Shown: positions 12,689 to 21,747, numbered from the stretch's first letter. The stretch: 38,811 bases of DNA from an uncultured Myxococcales bacterium (GCA_937893795.1 CALCTH010000530.1:1-38811), one strand, 5' to 3'. Notes: generated by a model not told the origin, from the letters alone. A program made the numbers and translations.

Positions 12689-15600
12689 TCAGGGAGGGGG
12701 TGCCGGCGTCGTGACGGTCATCGTGTAGGCGCCGATGGCGTCCGAGGCGAAGAACGTCGACGTGATGATCACGTATTCGGCACCGGCCGGGATGGTGAGG
12801 CCGTCGATCCCGCTCTGGGCGGCACTGCCCGGCACGTAATCGTCGTTCGACGACACGCAGCCCACGAAGGGATCCGAAGGCACGAAGGTCGTGGCGTCGA
12901 GCACGTGAATGTACCCGTCCTCGCCCGGCGCCCAGTCGACCAGAATGTCCACGTCCACCGACGTAGTGCCGGAGTTCGTGATGTAGTGCTCGTCGTAGAA
13001 GTGGTTCGCAGTTCCGCCAAAGCTCGAGCAGCCGCTGCGGCGGTCCCACTGGGGATCGGTCACGTCGATGCTGCCCGTGAACGACAGTGCGGCGGCGCCG
13101 GCCGCGGTGATTTCATCTGCGCAGAAGTTGCAGCCGTCGCCGGTCACGGTGTTGCCGTCGTCACAGCTCTCGCCGAGCTCGACCATCGAGTTACCGCAGC
13201 TCGAGGTCACGCAGCCCGTGCTTCGGCACACGAAGCCCGACTCCACGAAGCACCCGTCGCAGCCGTCGCCGGTGATCATGTTGCCGTCGTCACAGAACTC
13301 GCCGACGTCGAGCGTTCCGTCGCAGGTGGACGTACAGACGCTCGGCTCACCGGTGCACTCGAAGGGATATTCCTCGACGCAGGTATCGCTACAGCCGTCG
13401 GTGGCCAGGGCATTACCGTCGTCGCATTCCTCGTCGCCTTCGATGATCCCGTCCCCGCAAACGGTGGCTCGGCACGTGCTCGGACCGGTCCCGGTGCAGA
13501 TGAAGCCGGCCTCGACTTCACAGCTGGCGCTGCAACCGTCCGTGGACATCGCGTTGCCGTCGTCGCAGTCCTCGTCCGCTTCGATGACACCGTCCCCGCA
13601 GACGATGGGTGTGAGGTCGATGGTGTACGCCCCGATGGTGGCCGCCGCGCCGAAGGTCGTGGCCACTACGACGTACTCCGTCATCGGCTCCGCAGTGAAG
13701 GTCAGCAGGCTTCCGCCGGTGCCGATGGGGAAGGGGGCGTCGTCATCCGCGATGAGGCAGTTCATCACCGCCATGGTGGGGTCGAAGGGCGCCTCGTAGA
13801 TCACGAGGAAACCGTCGCCGGCCCAGGTCGCCTCTGCCTCGATCGTGATCGCGCTGGCGGTCGGGTTGATGACGTCGAAGGCGTCGTAGTGCAGCCCCGT
13901 GCGCGTGCCGGCCACGCAGCCCTCGTTCGGTCGATCGAAGAGCGGGTCCGTCGCGTCGATGCTGCCGGACAGCGTCAGCGCCGGCCGCACGCTCGGGATG
14001 TCGGTGATGCAGCGGGTGCAACCGTCAGCGTCCACCGTGTTGCCGTCGTCGCAGGCCTCCCCGACGTCGATGGTGCCGTTGCCGCATAGCGGCGCACACA
14101 CGCTAGGCGTACCCGAGCAGCCGAAGCCGTCCTCGATGGTGCAGGTCGCCGAGCAGCCATCCATGTCCATGGCGTTGCCGTCGTCACAGGCCTCGCCCGG
14201 ATCGAGCATGCCGTTGGAGCAGAGCGGCGTGCACACGCTCGGTGAGCCCATGCAACCGAAGCCCCCTTCGACGGTGCAGGTCGCGGAGCAGCCGTCCATG
14301 TCCATCAGGTTGCCGTCGTCGCAGGCTTCGAAGGCGCCCACGGTGCCGTCACCGCAGACCGGGACCTCGCAGGTCACGGCGACGTCGACGCTGGTGGTCG
14401 GGCCGGCAGCGGCGCCGGCCAGGTCGTAGAGGACGTAGCTCCGCGATCCGGCGCGCAGATCCAGGGTCACGAGACCGTCGGCACCCTCACGCTCGTCCGA
14501 GCCGAGGCAGGCGCTCGTGTCGTCGCAGCTGTTGTCGGCCTCCGTGCCTTCGAGCACGAAGAGCTGGTAGTCGTCGGTGGTGCCTGGCGCGGCGGAGGCC
14601 GCGAAGGTCACGCGGACGTCCTCGCTCGGGATGAAGGTGAAGGCCGACTCCGCCGGGGCGTAGCTGCCGGCCGAGTCACAGGCGTTGCCGCTGAAGAACT
14701 CGGTGCCCATCGACGTGTCGAGCGAGAGCGTGCCCGCCGCGCAGTCGACCTCGAGGCGCGCCGCGGGGCAGGGCACGAGCGAGCACATCGCCGGGTCCGT
14801 CGGGTCACAGATGGCGTCCGTCGCCGTGCAGTCCGTGGACGTCTCGAGGAGACAGCCTGCGGCGTCCGGCGCGCAGATGGCCAGCGTGTCGCCACCGCAG
14901 GTCCGGCCGGCGGCCGCGCACTCCGTGAGGTCGCGGCAGGGGTCCGTCGGCGCGACGCCGCAGGAGGCGCTCGCCCCGCCATCGTCACAGAAGCCGAACA
15001 TCACGCCGCCCGCGCAGTCGACCTCGGTCTCCCGGAGGCAGCCGTAGGCGTCGGGCGCGCAGCTGACGAGCGTCGGGCCGTCACAGCTCGTGCCCGCCGT
15101 GGTGCAGAGGTCGTCGCCGGCGCACTCGGCACCGCCGATGCAGGTCGCCGTCGTCGTGTCGTCGCAGGACGCATCGGGGTTGTCGAAGTCCATGCAGGGG
15201 TTGCGCGTCTCGACGAGGCAGCCGAAGGCGTTCGGCGCGCAGACGGTGAGCACGTCGCCCACGCAGAGCGCGCCCTCGGCGGCGCACAGGGTCAGGCCCG
15301 CGCAGGGATCGGCGGGCACCGCACACACGGGCATCTCCCCCCCCGTGTCGCAGATGCCGCCATCGTCGGCCGCACAGTCCGTCATGGTCTCGACGAGACA
15401 GCCGTCGGCGTTCATCTCGCAGACGACCAGCGTGTCGTCGCTGCAGGCCCGGCTCTCGGTGTCGCAGAGCGTCAGCCCGAAGCAGGGGGCGACGGCACAG
15501 AAGTTCGGCGTGGCTTCGTCGTCGCAGAAGCCACCGTCGGCCGCGGCGCAGTCTTCGGTGGTCTCGATGAGGCAGCCATCCGCGTTGGCCTCGCAGGTGA

Positions 15601-15826
15601 CGAGGTCGTCGCCGTCGCAGGCCACGCCTTCGGCGGCGCACTGCTCGATGCCGTCGCATGGGTCGCCCATGTCGCCCATGTCGTCGTCCATGGGGCTGTC
15701 GACCGTGACCATGTCGTCGGTCATGGCGTCCGACATGTCGGCGCCGGTGTCGTCGTCGTCACCGCACGCGGCAACGCCGAGCGCCACCAGGAGTGCGAGC
15801 GCTCGCATCCAATAGTCTGTCTTCAT
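12689..15826 (-). CDS. Lipoprotein with Cys-rich repeats and DUF4215 (Myxococcus cysteine-rich) repeats, 1045 aa
   Basis: MRALALLVALGVAACGDDDD lipobox; many CGDGxxExxExCDDGNxxxxDGCSxxC repeats. Confidence 0.92.
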   Translation of the reverse strand: MKTDYWMRALALLVALGVAACGDDDDTGADMSDAMTDDMVTVDSPMDDDMGDMGDPCDGIEQCAAEGVACDGDDLVTCEANADGCLIETTEDCAAADGGFCDDEATPNFCAVAPCFGLTLCDTESRACSDDTLVVCEMNADGCLVETMTDCAADDGGICDTGGEMPVCAVPADPCAGLTLCAAEGALCVGDVLTVCAPNAFGCLVETRNPCMDFDNPDASCDDTTTATCIGGAECAGDDLCTTAGTSCDGPTLVSCAPDAYGCLRETEVDCAGGVMFGFCDDGGASASCGVAPTDPCRDLTECAAAGRTCGGDTLAICAPDAAGCLLETSTDCTATDAICDPTDPAMCSLVPCPAARLEVDCAAGTLSLDTSMGTEFFSGNACDSAGSYAPAESAFTFIPSEDVRVTFAASAAPGTTDDYQLFVLEGTEADNSCDDTSACLGSDEREGADGLVTLDLRAGSRSYVLYDLAGAAAGPTTSVDVAVTCEVPVCGDGTVGAFEACDDGNLMDMDGCSATCTVEGGFGCMGSPSVCTPLCSNGMLDPGEACDDGNAMDMDGCSATCTIEDGFGCSGTPSVCAPLCGNGTIDVGEACDDGNTVDADGCTRCITDIPSVRPALTLSGSIDATDPLFDRPNEGCVAGTRTGLHYDAFDVINPTASAITIEAEATWAGDGFLVIYEAPFDPTMAVMNCLIADDDAPFPIGTGGSLLTFTAEPMTEYVVVATTFGAAATIGAYTIDLTPIVCGDGVIEADEDCDDGNAMSTDGCSASCEVEAGFICTGTGPSTCRATVCGDGIIEGDEECDDGNALATDGCSDTCVEEYPFECTGEPSVCTSTCDGTLDVGEFCDDGNMITGDGCDGCFVESGFVCRSTGCVTSSCGNSMVELGESCDDGNTVTGDGCNFCADEITAAGAAALSFTGSIDVTDPQWDRRSGCSSFGGTANHFYDEHYITNSGTTSVDVDILVDWAPGEDGYIHVLDATTFVPSDPFVGCVSSNDDYVPGSAAQSGIDGLTIPAGAEYVIITSTFFASDAIGAYTMTVTTPAPPP

Positions 15827-15917
15827 TACGCTAACCCACCCTTGGCGTGCCCCCTCGGCCGCCGAATGGGGATCGTTACCTCATTGGTCCCGGAATGGGG
15901 GGTCTACACGAGGCGTC

Positions 15918-15935
15918 CGGGCGCGAATGCGCCCG
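15918..15935. terminator. Candidate hairpin terminator CGGGCGC-GAAT-GCGCCCG
   Basis: Perfect 7 bp arms, 4 nt loop, 3' of the minus-strand gene ending at 15973. Confidence 0.55.
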
Positions 15936-15972
15936 ATAAGGGTGTCATTGACGGACGCAGGTGACGCTCGCG

Positions 15973-17727
15973 TCACATCACGCGCGCCGCCCGACTCACC
16001 GCCGAGTCTCGGTGACGGATCGTGGAGCGACGCCGACGCCAGCCGAGGGCGAGGAGCACCAGGGGCCAGGCCGCCGCGCCCGTGCCCGCGGCGCAGCCCG
16101 AGGAGGCCGGCCGGCCCGTCGGGGCGCCCATGTCGGCGCGCACCACGCCCATGTCCGGGGCGCCCATCTCGGCCGGTCCCATCTCGGGGCCGAGGTCCGG
16201 TCCCATCTCCGCGCCCATGTCCATCGGTCCCATGTCCGGCTCGCTCGCGTCGCGCTCCGGGATGCACGCCCCGTCGCGGCAGAGCTCACCGCGCGGGCAG
16301 CGGACGCCGGCGCAGTTGGCGATGCAGCCGAGGTCCGGGTCGCACACGAAGCCCTCCTCGCAGGTCACGCCGACGCACATGCGCGACACGCAGGCGCCAT
16401 CCACGCACGTTTCGTCGCGCGCGCAGTCGTCGTCGCCGAGGCAGCGGTCGATGCACTCGCCCGCGTCGCACACGCTGCACTCGGGGTCGCAGAAGATATC
16501 CTCGCAGAGGTCGAGGCAGCGGCCCGCGAAGCAGTCCTGTCCGATCGGGCAGCGGATGCCCACGCAGGCGTCCACGCACTCGCCGGCGCTGCAGCGCTGA
16601 CCGCCGGGGCACTCGACGCCTTCGCAGCCGTCCTCGATGCAGCGGCCCTCGTCGTTGCAGCCGAAGCCCTCGGGGCAGCCGCCCTCGAAGCAGACGTCGA
16701 TGCAGGCGCCGCGGTCGCAGACGCTGAGCCCGCTCCCGCAAATGTCCTCGCCCTCGTCGACGGCGCCGTCGCAGTCATCGTCGAGGGCGTTGCAGACCTC
16801 GCTCCCGGCGGCTGCGACGGGCTGGCAGAAGGTGCCGCCGCCGGCGGCTTCGTCGCACTGGATCACGCCGGAGGCGCAGACGCCGAGCTCGCCGGTGTCG
16901 CAGGCATCGCCGGCTTCCGGGCAAAGCACGTCGCCGCTCCGGATCTGGAAGCGCCACACGCCCGCCTCGGGCCGCGGCAGGTTCGAGCCGGTGCAGAGCG
17001 CGTCGGCGATGCCGGGCATGCGGGAGCCCGGGAGCGCCACGAAGTCCGTGAGGTTGCCGGCGTCGAAGCCCGACTGGGCCTGGGTCCCGCCGAAGCCGTT
17101 GGTCCCGCCGGAGGCCTCGCCGGTCTCCCACTCGCAGCGGTTGAAGCGGAACTCCACGTCGAAGTCCGTCGCCCCGTCGCCGCAGGTCGGCAGCGCCGTC
17201 AGCAGCAGCTGAAAGTTCATCCGAAGATCGTTGCGGCAGTTGAAGTAGCCGACGTCGTCCCAGGTGACGATCATCCGCCCGGGCTCGAGGGTCCACCACA
17301 CGGCGTTCCCGAGGTCCGCGTCCGTCGGGCACACGCTCGAGAGGTCCGTCGTGCACTCGGACGTGCCCGGGGGCTGGCGGATGTCCACGTCGGCCCAGTA
17401 GGGCGCGATCATCGGCTGCGACGCGATGGGGAAGGCGTCCGGCGTGAAGGTCCGGAGCGGCCCGCCGAAGGTCAGGTTGCCGTTCGTGTTCACGTAGACC
17501 TGCGTGAACGTGCCGCCGAAGAACTGGAGCCCCGACGGGAAGGCCGGCGTCAGATCGATGGGCAGCGACGAACCGTCGTCGTTGCGGAAGAGGCACTCGC
17601 TGCCGTAGCCGCGGGGGCCACCGAGCGTGGTCAGGAGCGGCGCCTGCGCGCTGGCATGGGCGACGCATGCGAGGGTCGCGGCGGCGGCGGCGACGGCGAG
17701 CGCGCGGGGAAGGGTGGTGGCGTTCAT
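15973..17727 (-). CDS. Secreted nidogen-like-domain protein with MopE-like motif, Cys-rich repeats and MYXO-CTERM anchor
   Basis: Signal peptide; NIDO-like VNTNGNLTFGGPLRTFTPDAFPIASQPMIAPYWADVDIR; VCNALDDDCDGAVDEGE; multiple CxxGxxCxxGxCxDxC; SSGCAAGTGAAAWPLVLLALGWRRRR. Confidence 0.9.
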   Translation of the reverse strand: MNATTLPRALAVAAAAATLACVAHASAQAPLLTTLGGPRGYGSECLFRNDDGSSLPIDLTPAFPSGLQFFGGTFTQVYVNTNGNLTFGGPLRTFTPDAFPIASQPMIAPYWADVDIRQPPGTSECTTDLSSVCPTDADLGNAVWWTLEPGRMIVTWDDVGYFNCRNDLRMNFQLLLTALPTCGDGATDFDVEFRFNRCEWETGEASGGTNGFGGTQAQSGFDAGNLTDFVALPGSRMPGIADALCTGSNLPRPEAGVWRFQIRSGDVLCPEAGDACDTGELGVCASGVIQCDEAAGGGTFCQPVAAAGSEVCNALDDDCDGAVDEGEDICGSGLSVCDRGACIDVCFEGGCPEGFGCNDEGRCIEDGCEGVECPGGQRCSAGECVDACVGIRCPIGQDCFAGRCLDLCEDIFCDPECSVCDAGECIDRCLGDDDCARDETCVDGACVSRMCVGVTCEEGFVCDPDLGCIANCAGVRCPRGELCRDGACIPERDASEPDMGPMDMGAEMGPDLGPEMGPAEMGAPDMGVVRADMGAPTGRPASSGCAAGTGAAAWPLVLLALGWRRRRSTIRHRDSAVSRAARVM

Positions 17728-20700
17728 TGGATGATCACGTCGTCGAGGCCGAAGCCGTCTTCTTCGATGGAGGCCGCGTTGCTCACCATCGCGAAGCGCA
17801 CGCGCACGTCGTCCTGGCCGGCGGCGCCGGTGAGCGTATTCGAAGCGCGGGCCCAGGCGTTCGGGAAGCCGCTCAGGCCGTCCCAGAAGTCACCGCTCAG
17901 GTCGTTGTACCAGTTGGTGCCCGTCCCGAAGGCGCCGAGCTTGGTCCAGGTGCTGCCGCCGTCCGTGCTGATCTCGACGAAGACGTGGTCGTTCGTCGCC
18001 TCGAGCTCGAAGAGGCGCGAGAAGCTGATCTCCGGGTCCGCGGTGAAGGCCGAGGTGTCGAAGCAGGGGCTCGTGAGGAACGAGCTCTGGTCCGGCTGGT
18101 AGTCGGCGCCCGGCGCCGTGACGAAGGCCCGGCTGCCGGAGTCGGCGCTCCGGATGAAGCTGCCGCCCGTCGTCGGCACGACGCCCCAGGCCCAATCGGC
18201 GTTCGTGCCGCTCACGAGCCAGCCGCCGGGATTGGTCTCGAAGTCCTCGAGGTAGCGCGTCGTCGTCGTGATCACGACGGGCGCGCGGATGGAGAGCGAG
18301 TCCGCGTCGTTCGAGGCATTCGTGTCGCCGGCCGCCGAGACGAAGGCACCGAGCGTCGTCGTGGCGGAGGTCGTCGTCCGGAAGGTCTCCCCCGGGTCGA
18401 GGCGCGTCATGACGGTTCGCACCGAGGGGACGCCGTCGACGAGCGTGGTGAGATCGAAGCGGAGCGACTCCGCCGTGCCGACGTTGGTGACCTGGATCTC
18501 CCCGGCGTTGCAGGCCGTCGCGCTCTCCACGATGGTCGTCGCGAGGTCCGGCTGGGGCGCTGCCACGCGCACGTCGTCGATGGCGAAGCCCTCTTCCGTG
18601 ACGGATCCGTCCGATGAGAAGCGGAAGCGGAGCCGGACGTCGGCGAAGCCGTCCGTGCCCGTGAGCTGGGTCGAGACGGCCGTCCAGCCGCCGTTGCCCC
18701 CGTCCCACCACTGGTTGGCCGTGTCGTTGTACCAGCCCTCGGCGCCCGGGGCGGCGAGCACCTTCGTGTAGGTCCTGCCGCCGTCCGTGCTCACTTCGAC
18801 GAAGCCCTCGTCGCAGCACGATTCGGTCACGTACCAGAGGTTGAAGCTCAGGATCGGGTCGCCTCCGGCGCCGCGCAGATCCATGGGCGGCGACTCGATG
18901 AAGGAGCTCTCGGAGTCGTTGTAGTCGCCCGTCAGGTTCGTGACGAAGGCGTTCGTTCCGTTGGCCGCGCGATCGATGACCGCGCCGGCCGGAGCGCCGC
19001 GGGCCCAGCTCGACGAGGTGCCGCCGATGGTGAAGCCGCCGGCGTCGGCCTCGAAGTCGACGTCGAGGAAGGCGGCCGGCGTCGTGCAGACCATCATGTC
19101 GCACATGCCCGACGCGCAGATCGCCGGGCCGGTGCAGGCCGTCCCGGAGGGGCAAAGGCCGCAGCCGCCACCGGCGCAGTCGATGGCCATCTCGCCGCCG
19201 TTCTGGATGCCGTCCTCGCAGCTCGTGCACGTGCCCATCTCGCAGCGGCCCGAGTCGCACTGCGCCGGCAGGGTGCACGTGAGCCCGTCGGCGCAGGGGC
19301 TGCAGTCGCCGCCGCAGTCGACGTCGCCCTCGCCCGCGTCGAGCACGCCGTTGGTGCAGGTGTCCTCGAAGACGCGCACGTCGTCGAAGGCCACGCCCTC
19401 GTCGGTCACGCTCCCGTCCGAGTCGAAGAAGAGCCGCAGGCGTACGTCCGACGATCCGGCGGCGCCGACCAGCGTGTTTCGGAGCAGGCGCCAGCCCCCC
19501 GAGCTACCGCGCCAGTCCGCGTCGCCGAACGCGCGCTCCGGGTACCAGTCGGGGGCGTCGCTCGAGCCCACCGTGGTGAAGGCGCCGCCGCCGAGGCTCA
19601 TCTCGAGGCGCATGCCGTCGCAACAGTCTTCCGTCTCGTAGAAGACGGCGAGCTCGATGAGCGGGTCCCCGACGGCGCCGCTCAGGTCGATGCGCGGCGA
19701 CTCCACGAAGGAGGCTTCGTTGTCGTCGTAGTCGCCGCTGAGGTTCGTGACCCAGACGCTCGTGCCGGTGAAGCCGCCGGTGAGCGTGGCCGTCGTCGGC
19801 GTCCCATAGGCCCACGAGCTGCCCGGCCCGCCAGAGGTCCAGCCACCGTCGCCGGCCCCGAAGTCCTCCTCGTAGAAGGTCGACGCGCCTTCGCAGATTC
19901 CGGCGGTGCAGGTGAGCGAGATGCAGTCGCTCGGCGCGGCGCACATGTCGCCACCGGCGCAGGGCCGGCAGTCGGCCCCGCCGCAGTCCACGTCGGACTC
20001 GGTCCCGTTCCGGACGCCGTCCTCGCAGCTCGTGCAGCTGCCGCCCTCGCAGCGGCCGGAGAGGCAGTCCTCGGGGAGCGTGCAGGCCGTGCCGTCGGGA
20101 CAGCCCGGGCAGTCCGTGCCGCCACAGTCCACGCCGACCGCGCCGGGGTCCATCATGCCGTTGAGACAGAGCGCGCTCAGGCAGAAGCCGTCCACGCAAT
20201 CTCCGCTCAGGCAGTCGCTGACGGAGACGCAGCGGAGGCCGAGGGCGCAGGGGGCGCAGTCGCCGCCGCCGCAGTCGAGGTCGGTCTCGGTGAAGTTCAC
20301 CTCGCCGTCGAAGCAGTGCTCCGCGACGCAGAAGTCGTCCACGCAGCGGCCCATGGCGCAGTCCGTCATGGTGACGCAGCCCTCGCCGAGCCCGCAGCCC
20401 GGGCAGGTGGGGCCGCCGCAGTCCGTGCCGGTCTCATCGCCGTTGGAGATCCCATCGCGGCAGGTCGGGCTCTGACAGACGCCGCCGATGCACACGAGGC
20501 TGATGCAGTCGGGGCTGATGTCGCAGCGGAGCGTGTCGGCGCAGCGGGCCTCGCAGGTCTCGCCGCCGCAGTCGACGTCGGTCTCGTCGCCGCTGCGGAC
20601 GCCGTCGAAGCAGGGGTCCGGCGGACCGAGGTCCGGCATGTCTGGGCCCATGTCCGGCATGTCGGGCCCCAAGTCGGCCATGTCCGGGCCCAGGTCGGGC

Positions 20701-20867
20701 AGCGCGATCATGTCGGGCCCCGCGTCGCCCATGTCCGGGCCGGCGTCCGTGGGACCACCGTCCACGTCGACGATCATGTCGACGCCGAGGTCGTCGGCCG
20801 GGCGCACGTCGGTCTCACCACAGGCCGCCAGGAGCGCCAGCGCACAGGTCACGTAAGCAAGTCTCAT
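17724..20867 (-). CDS. Large lipoprotein (1047 aa) with CxDGxxNGxETDVDCGG Cys repeats and three MAM/jelly-roll-like modules
   Basis: MRLAYVTCALALLAACGETD lipobox start at 20867; about 7 Cys repeats; three homologous blocks ending in EEGFAIDDVRV/DEGVAFDDVRV/EDGFGLDDVII. Confidence 0.9.
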   Translation of the reverse strand: MRLAYVTCALALLAACGETDVRPADDLGVDMIVDVDGGPTDAGPDMGDAGPDMIALPDLGPDMADLGPDMPDMGPDMPDLGPPDPCFDGVRSGDETDVDCGGETCEARCADTLRCDISPDCISLVCIGGVCQSPTCRDGISNGDETGTDCGGPTCPGCGLGEGCVTMTDCAMGRCVDDFCVAEHCFDGEVNFTETDLDCGGGDCAPCALGLRCVSVSDCLSGDCVDGFCLSALCLNGMMDPGAVGVDCGGTDCPGCPDGTACTLPEDCLSGRCEGGSCTSCEDGVRNGTESDVDCGGADCRPCAGGDMCAAPSDCISLTCTAGICEGASTFYEEDFGAGDGGWTSGGPGSSWAYGTPTTATLTGGFTGTSVWVTNLSGDYDDNEASFVESPRIDLSGAVGDPLIELAVFYETEDCCDGMRLEMSLGGGAFTTVGSSDAPDWYPERAFGDADWRGSSGGWRLLRNTLVGAAGSSDVRLRLFFDSDGSVTDEGVAFDDVRVFEDTCTNGVLDAGEGDVDCGGDCSPCADGLTCTLPAQCDSGRCEMGTCTSCEDGIQNGGEMAIDCAGGGCGLCPSGTACTGPAICASGMCDMMVCTTPAAFLDVDFEADAGGFTIGGTSSSWARGAPAGAVIDRAANGTNAFVTNLTGDYNDSESSFIESPPMDLRGAGGDPILSFNLWYVTESCCDEGFVEVSTDGGRTYTKVLAAPGAEGWYNDTANQWWDGGNGGWTAVSTQLTGTDGFADVRLRFRFSSDGSVTEEGFAIDDVRVAAPQPDLATTIVESATACNAGEIQVTNVGTAESLRFDLTTLVDGVPSVRTVMTRLDPGETFRTTTSATTTLGAFVSAAGDTNASNDADSLSIRAPVVITTTTRYLEDFETNPGGWLVSGTNADWAWGVVPTTGGSFIRSADSGSRAFVTAPGADYQPDQSSFLTSPCFDTSAFTADPEISFSRLFELEATNDHVFVEISTDGGSTWTKLGAFGTGTNWYNDLSGDFWDGLSGFPNAWARASNTLTGAAGQDDVRVRFAMVSNAASIEEDGFGLDDVIIQ

Positions 20868-20956
20868 CGTCGTCGGCCTCCGGCCGTCGCCGAGCTCGCG
20901 CCCGGCACAACTCTCCGTATCACGAGGAGCCTGAGGCGGCTCACACGGCTCAGTTC

Positions 20957-21236
20957 TGATTGGCGGATGGACTGGCTTAGCCGGGCCCGGAGCGAATTCG
21001 CTGAGGAGGGCGGTCTTCTTTCCGTGGGCTCCCCAACCCACGGCGGTGCTGATTGGCGGATGGACCGGCTTCGCCGCGCCCAACCCTCGGTGGTGCTGAT
21101 TGGCGGAGGGACCGGCTTCGCCGGGCTCGGAGCGCTTTCGCTGGGGAGGGCGGTCTTGCCGTGGGCTCCCCAACCCACGGTGGTGCTGATTGGCGGATGG
21201 ACCGGCTTTGGCGGATGGACCCGCTCAGCCCGGGAC
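20957..21236. repeat. Composite structured repeat array (units ~93, 47, 90 and ~50 bp)
   Basis: TGATTGGCGGAKGGACYGGCTTNGCC starts at 20957, 21050, 21097, 21187; GAGGGCGGTCTT...CCGTGGGCTCCCCAACCCACGG in units 1 and 3. Confidence 0.93.
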
Positions 21237-21722
21237 GGACGCGAGGGTCTCGACGATGCGGACCCCTACCGGGTCCACCCAGAAGGCGAAGCGGCCGTCG
21301 TCCGGCGAGCCGTCGATCACGCATGCCGAGCCCGTCCGGAAGCCCGGCACCCGGTCGACGGCGAGGAGCTGACCGGCCAGCAGCCGCACGCGTGGCTCGT
21401 GGCTCACGAGCAGCACCTGCGCGTTCTTCGGCAGCTCGTCCAGCACCGAGAGCGCCTGCGCCGTCGTCCCCCGCTCCGGACCCAGGGCCGTGACGGCCGG
21501 AAGTGAGCCGCGGTAGGCGAGCGCGCTCGAGAGAATCTCTGCCGTCTGCACGGCCCGAACCAACGGGCTCGAGAACACGTGCGTGGGGCGAAGCCGCTCG
21601 CTCAGGAGCGTCCCGACGCGCTCCGCCCGCGCCCGGCCCTCGGCCGTGAGCCAGCGCGCGTCGTCACTCGCGGCCTCGTAGAGGTCGACGGCGGTGCTGT
21701 GGCGGACGATGCAGATGCGCAT
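21225..21722 (-). CDS. sixA: SixA-like histidine phosphatase
   Basis: 165 aa; MRICIVRHSTAVD RHG motif; FSSPLVRAVQTAEIL; LLVSHEPRVRLLAGQLL. Confidence 0.88.
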   Translation of the reverse strand: MRICIVRHSTAVDLYEAASDDARWLTAEGRARAERVGTLLSERLRPTHVFSSPLVRAVQTAEILSSALAYRGSLPAVTALGPERGTTAQALSVLDELPKNAQVLLVSHEPRVRLLAGQLLAVDRVPGFRTGSACVIDGSPDDGRFAFWVDPVGVRIVETLASVPG

Positions 21723-21747
21723 GCACGGCAAGTATACCGCGCTCGCG

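Noticed and set aside
13276-14200. DNA-level tandem repeats in the DUF4215 gene
   Set aside because: These simply reflect coding repeats of the protein family (CDDGN...DGCS), not an independent element.
15961-18102. 713 aa plus-strand ORF opposite the nidogen-like gene
   Set aside because: Ala/Val/His/Arg-rich antisense translation of a Cys-rich gene; no domain or signal peptide.
20868-21173. N-terminal extension of the large lipoprotein through the repeat array (KPVHPPISTAVGWGAHGK peptide repeats)
   Set aside because: A good lipoprotein signal begins at 20867 (MRLAYVTCALALLAAC); an open frame through the repeats is expected at this GC.
20957-21236. CRISPR array
   Set aside because: Units have variable length (93/47/90 bp), no unique spacers between short repeats, and no cas genes nearby.
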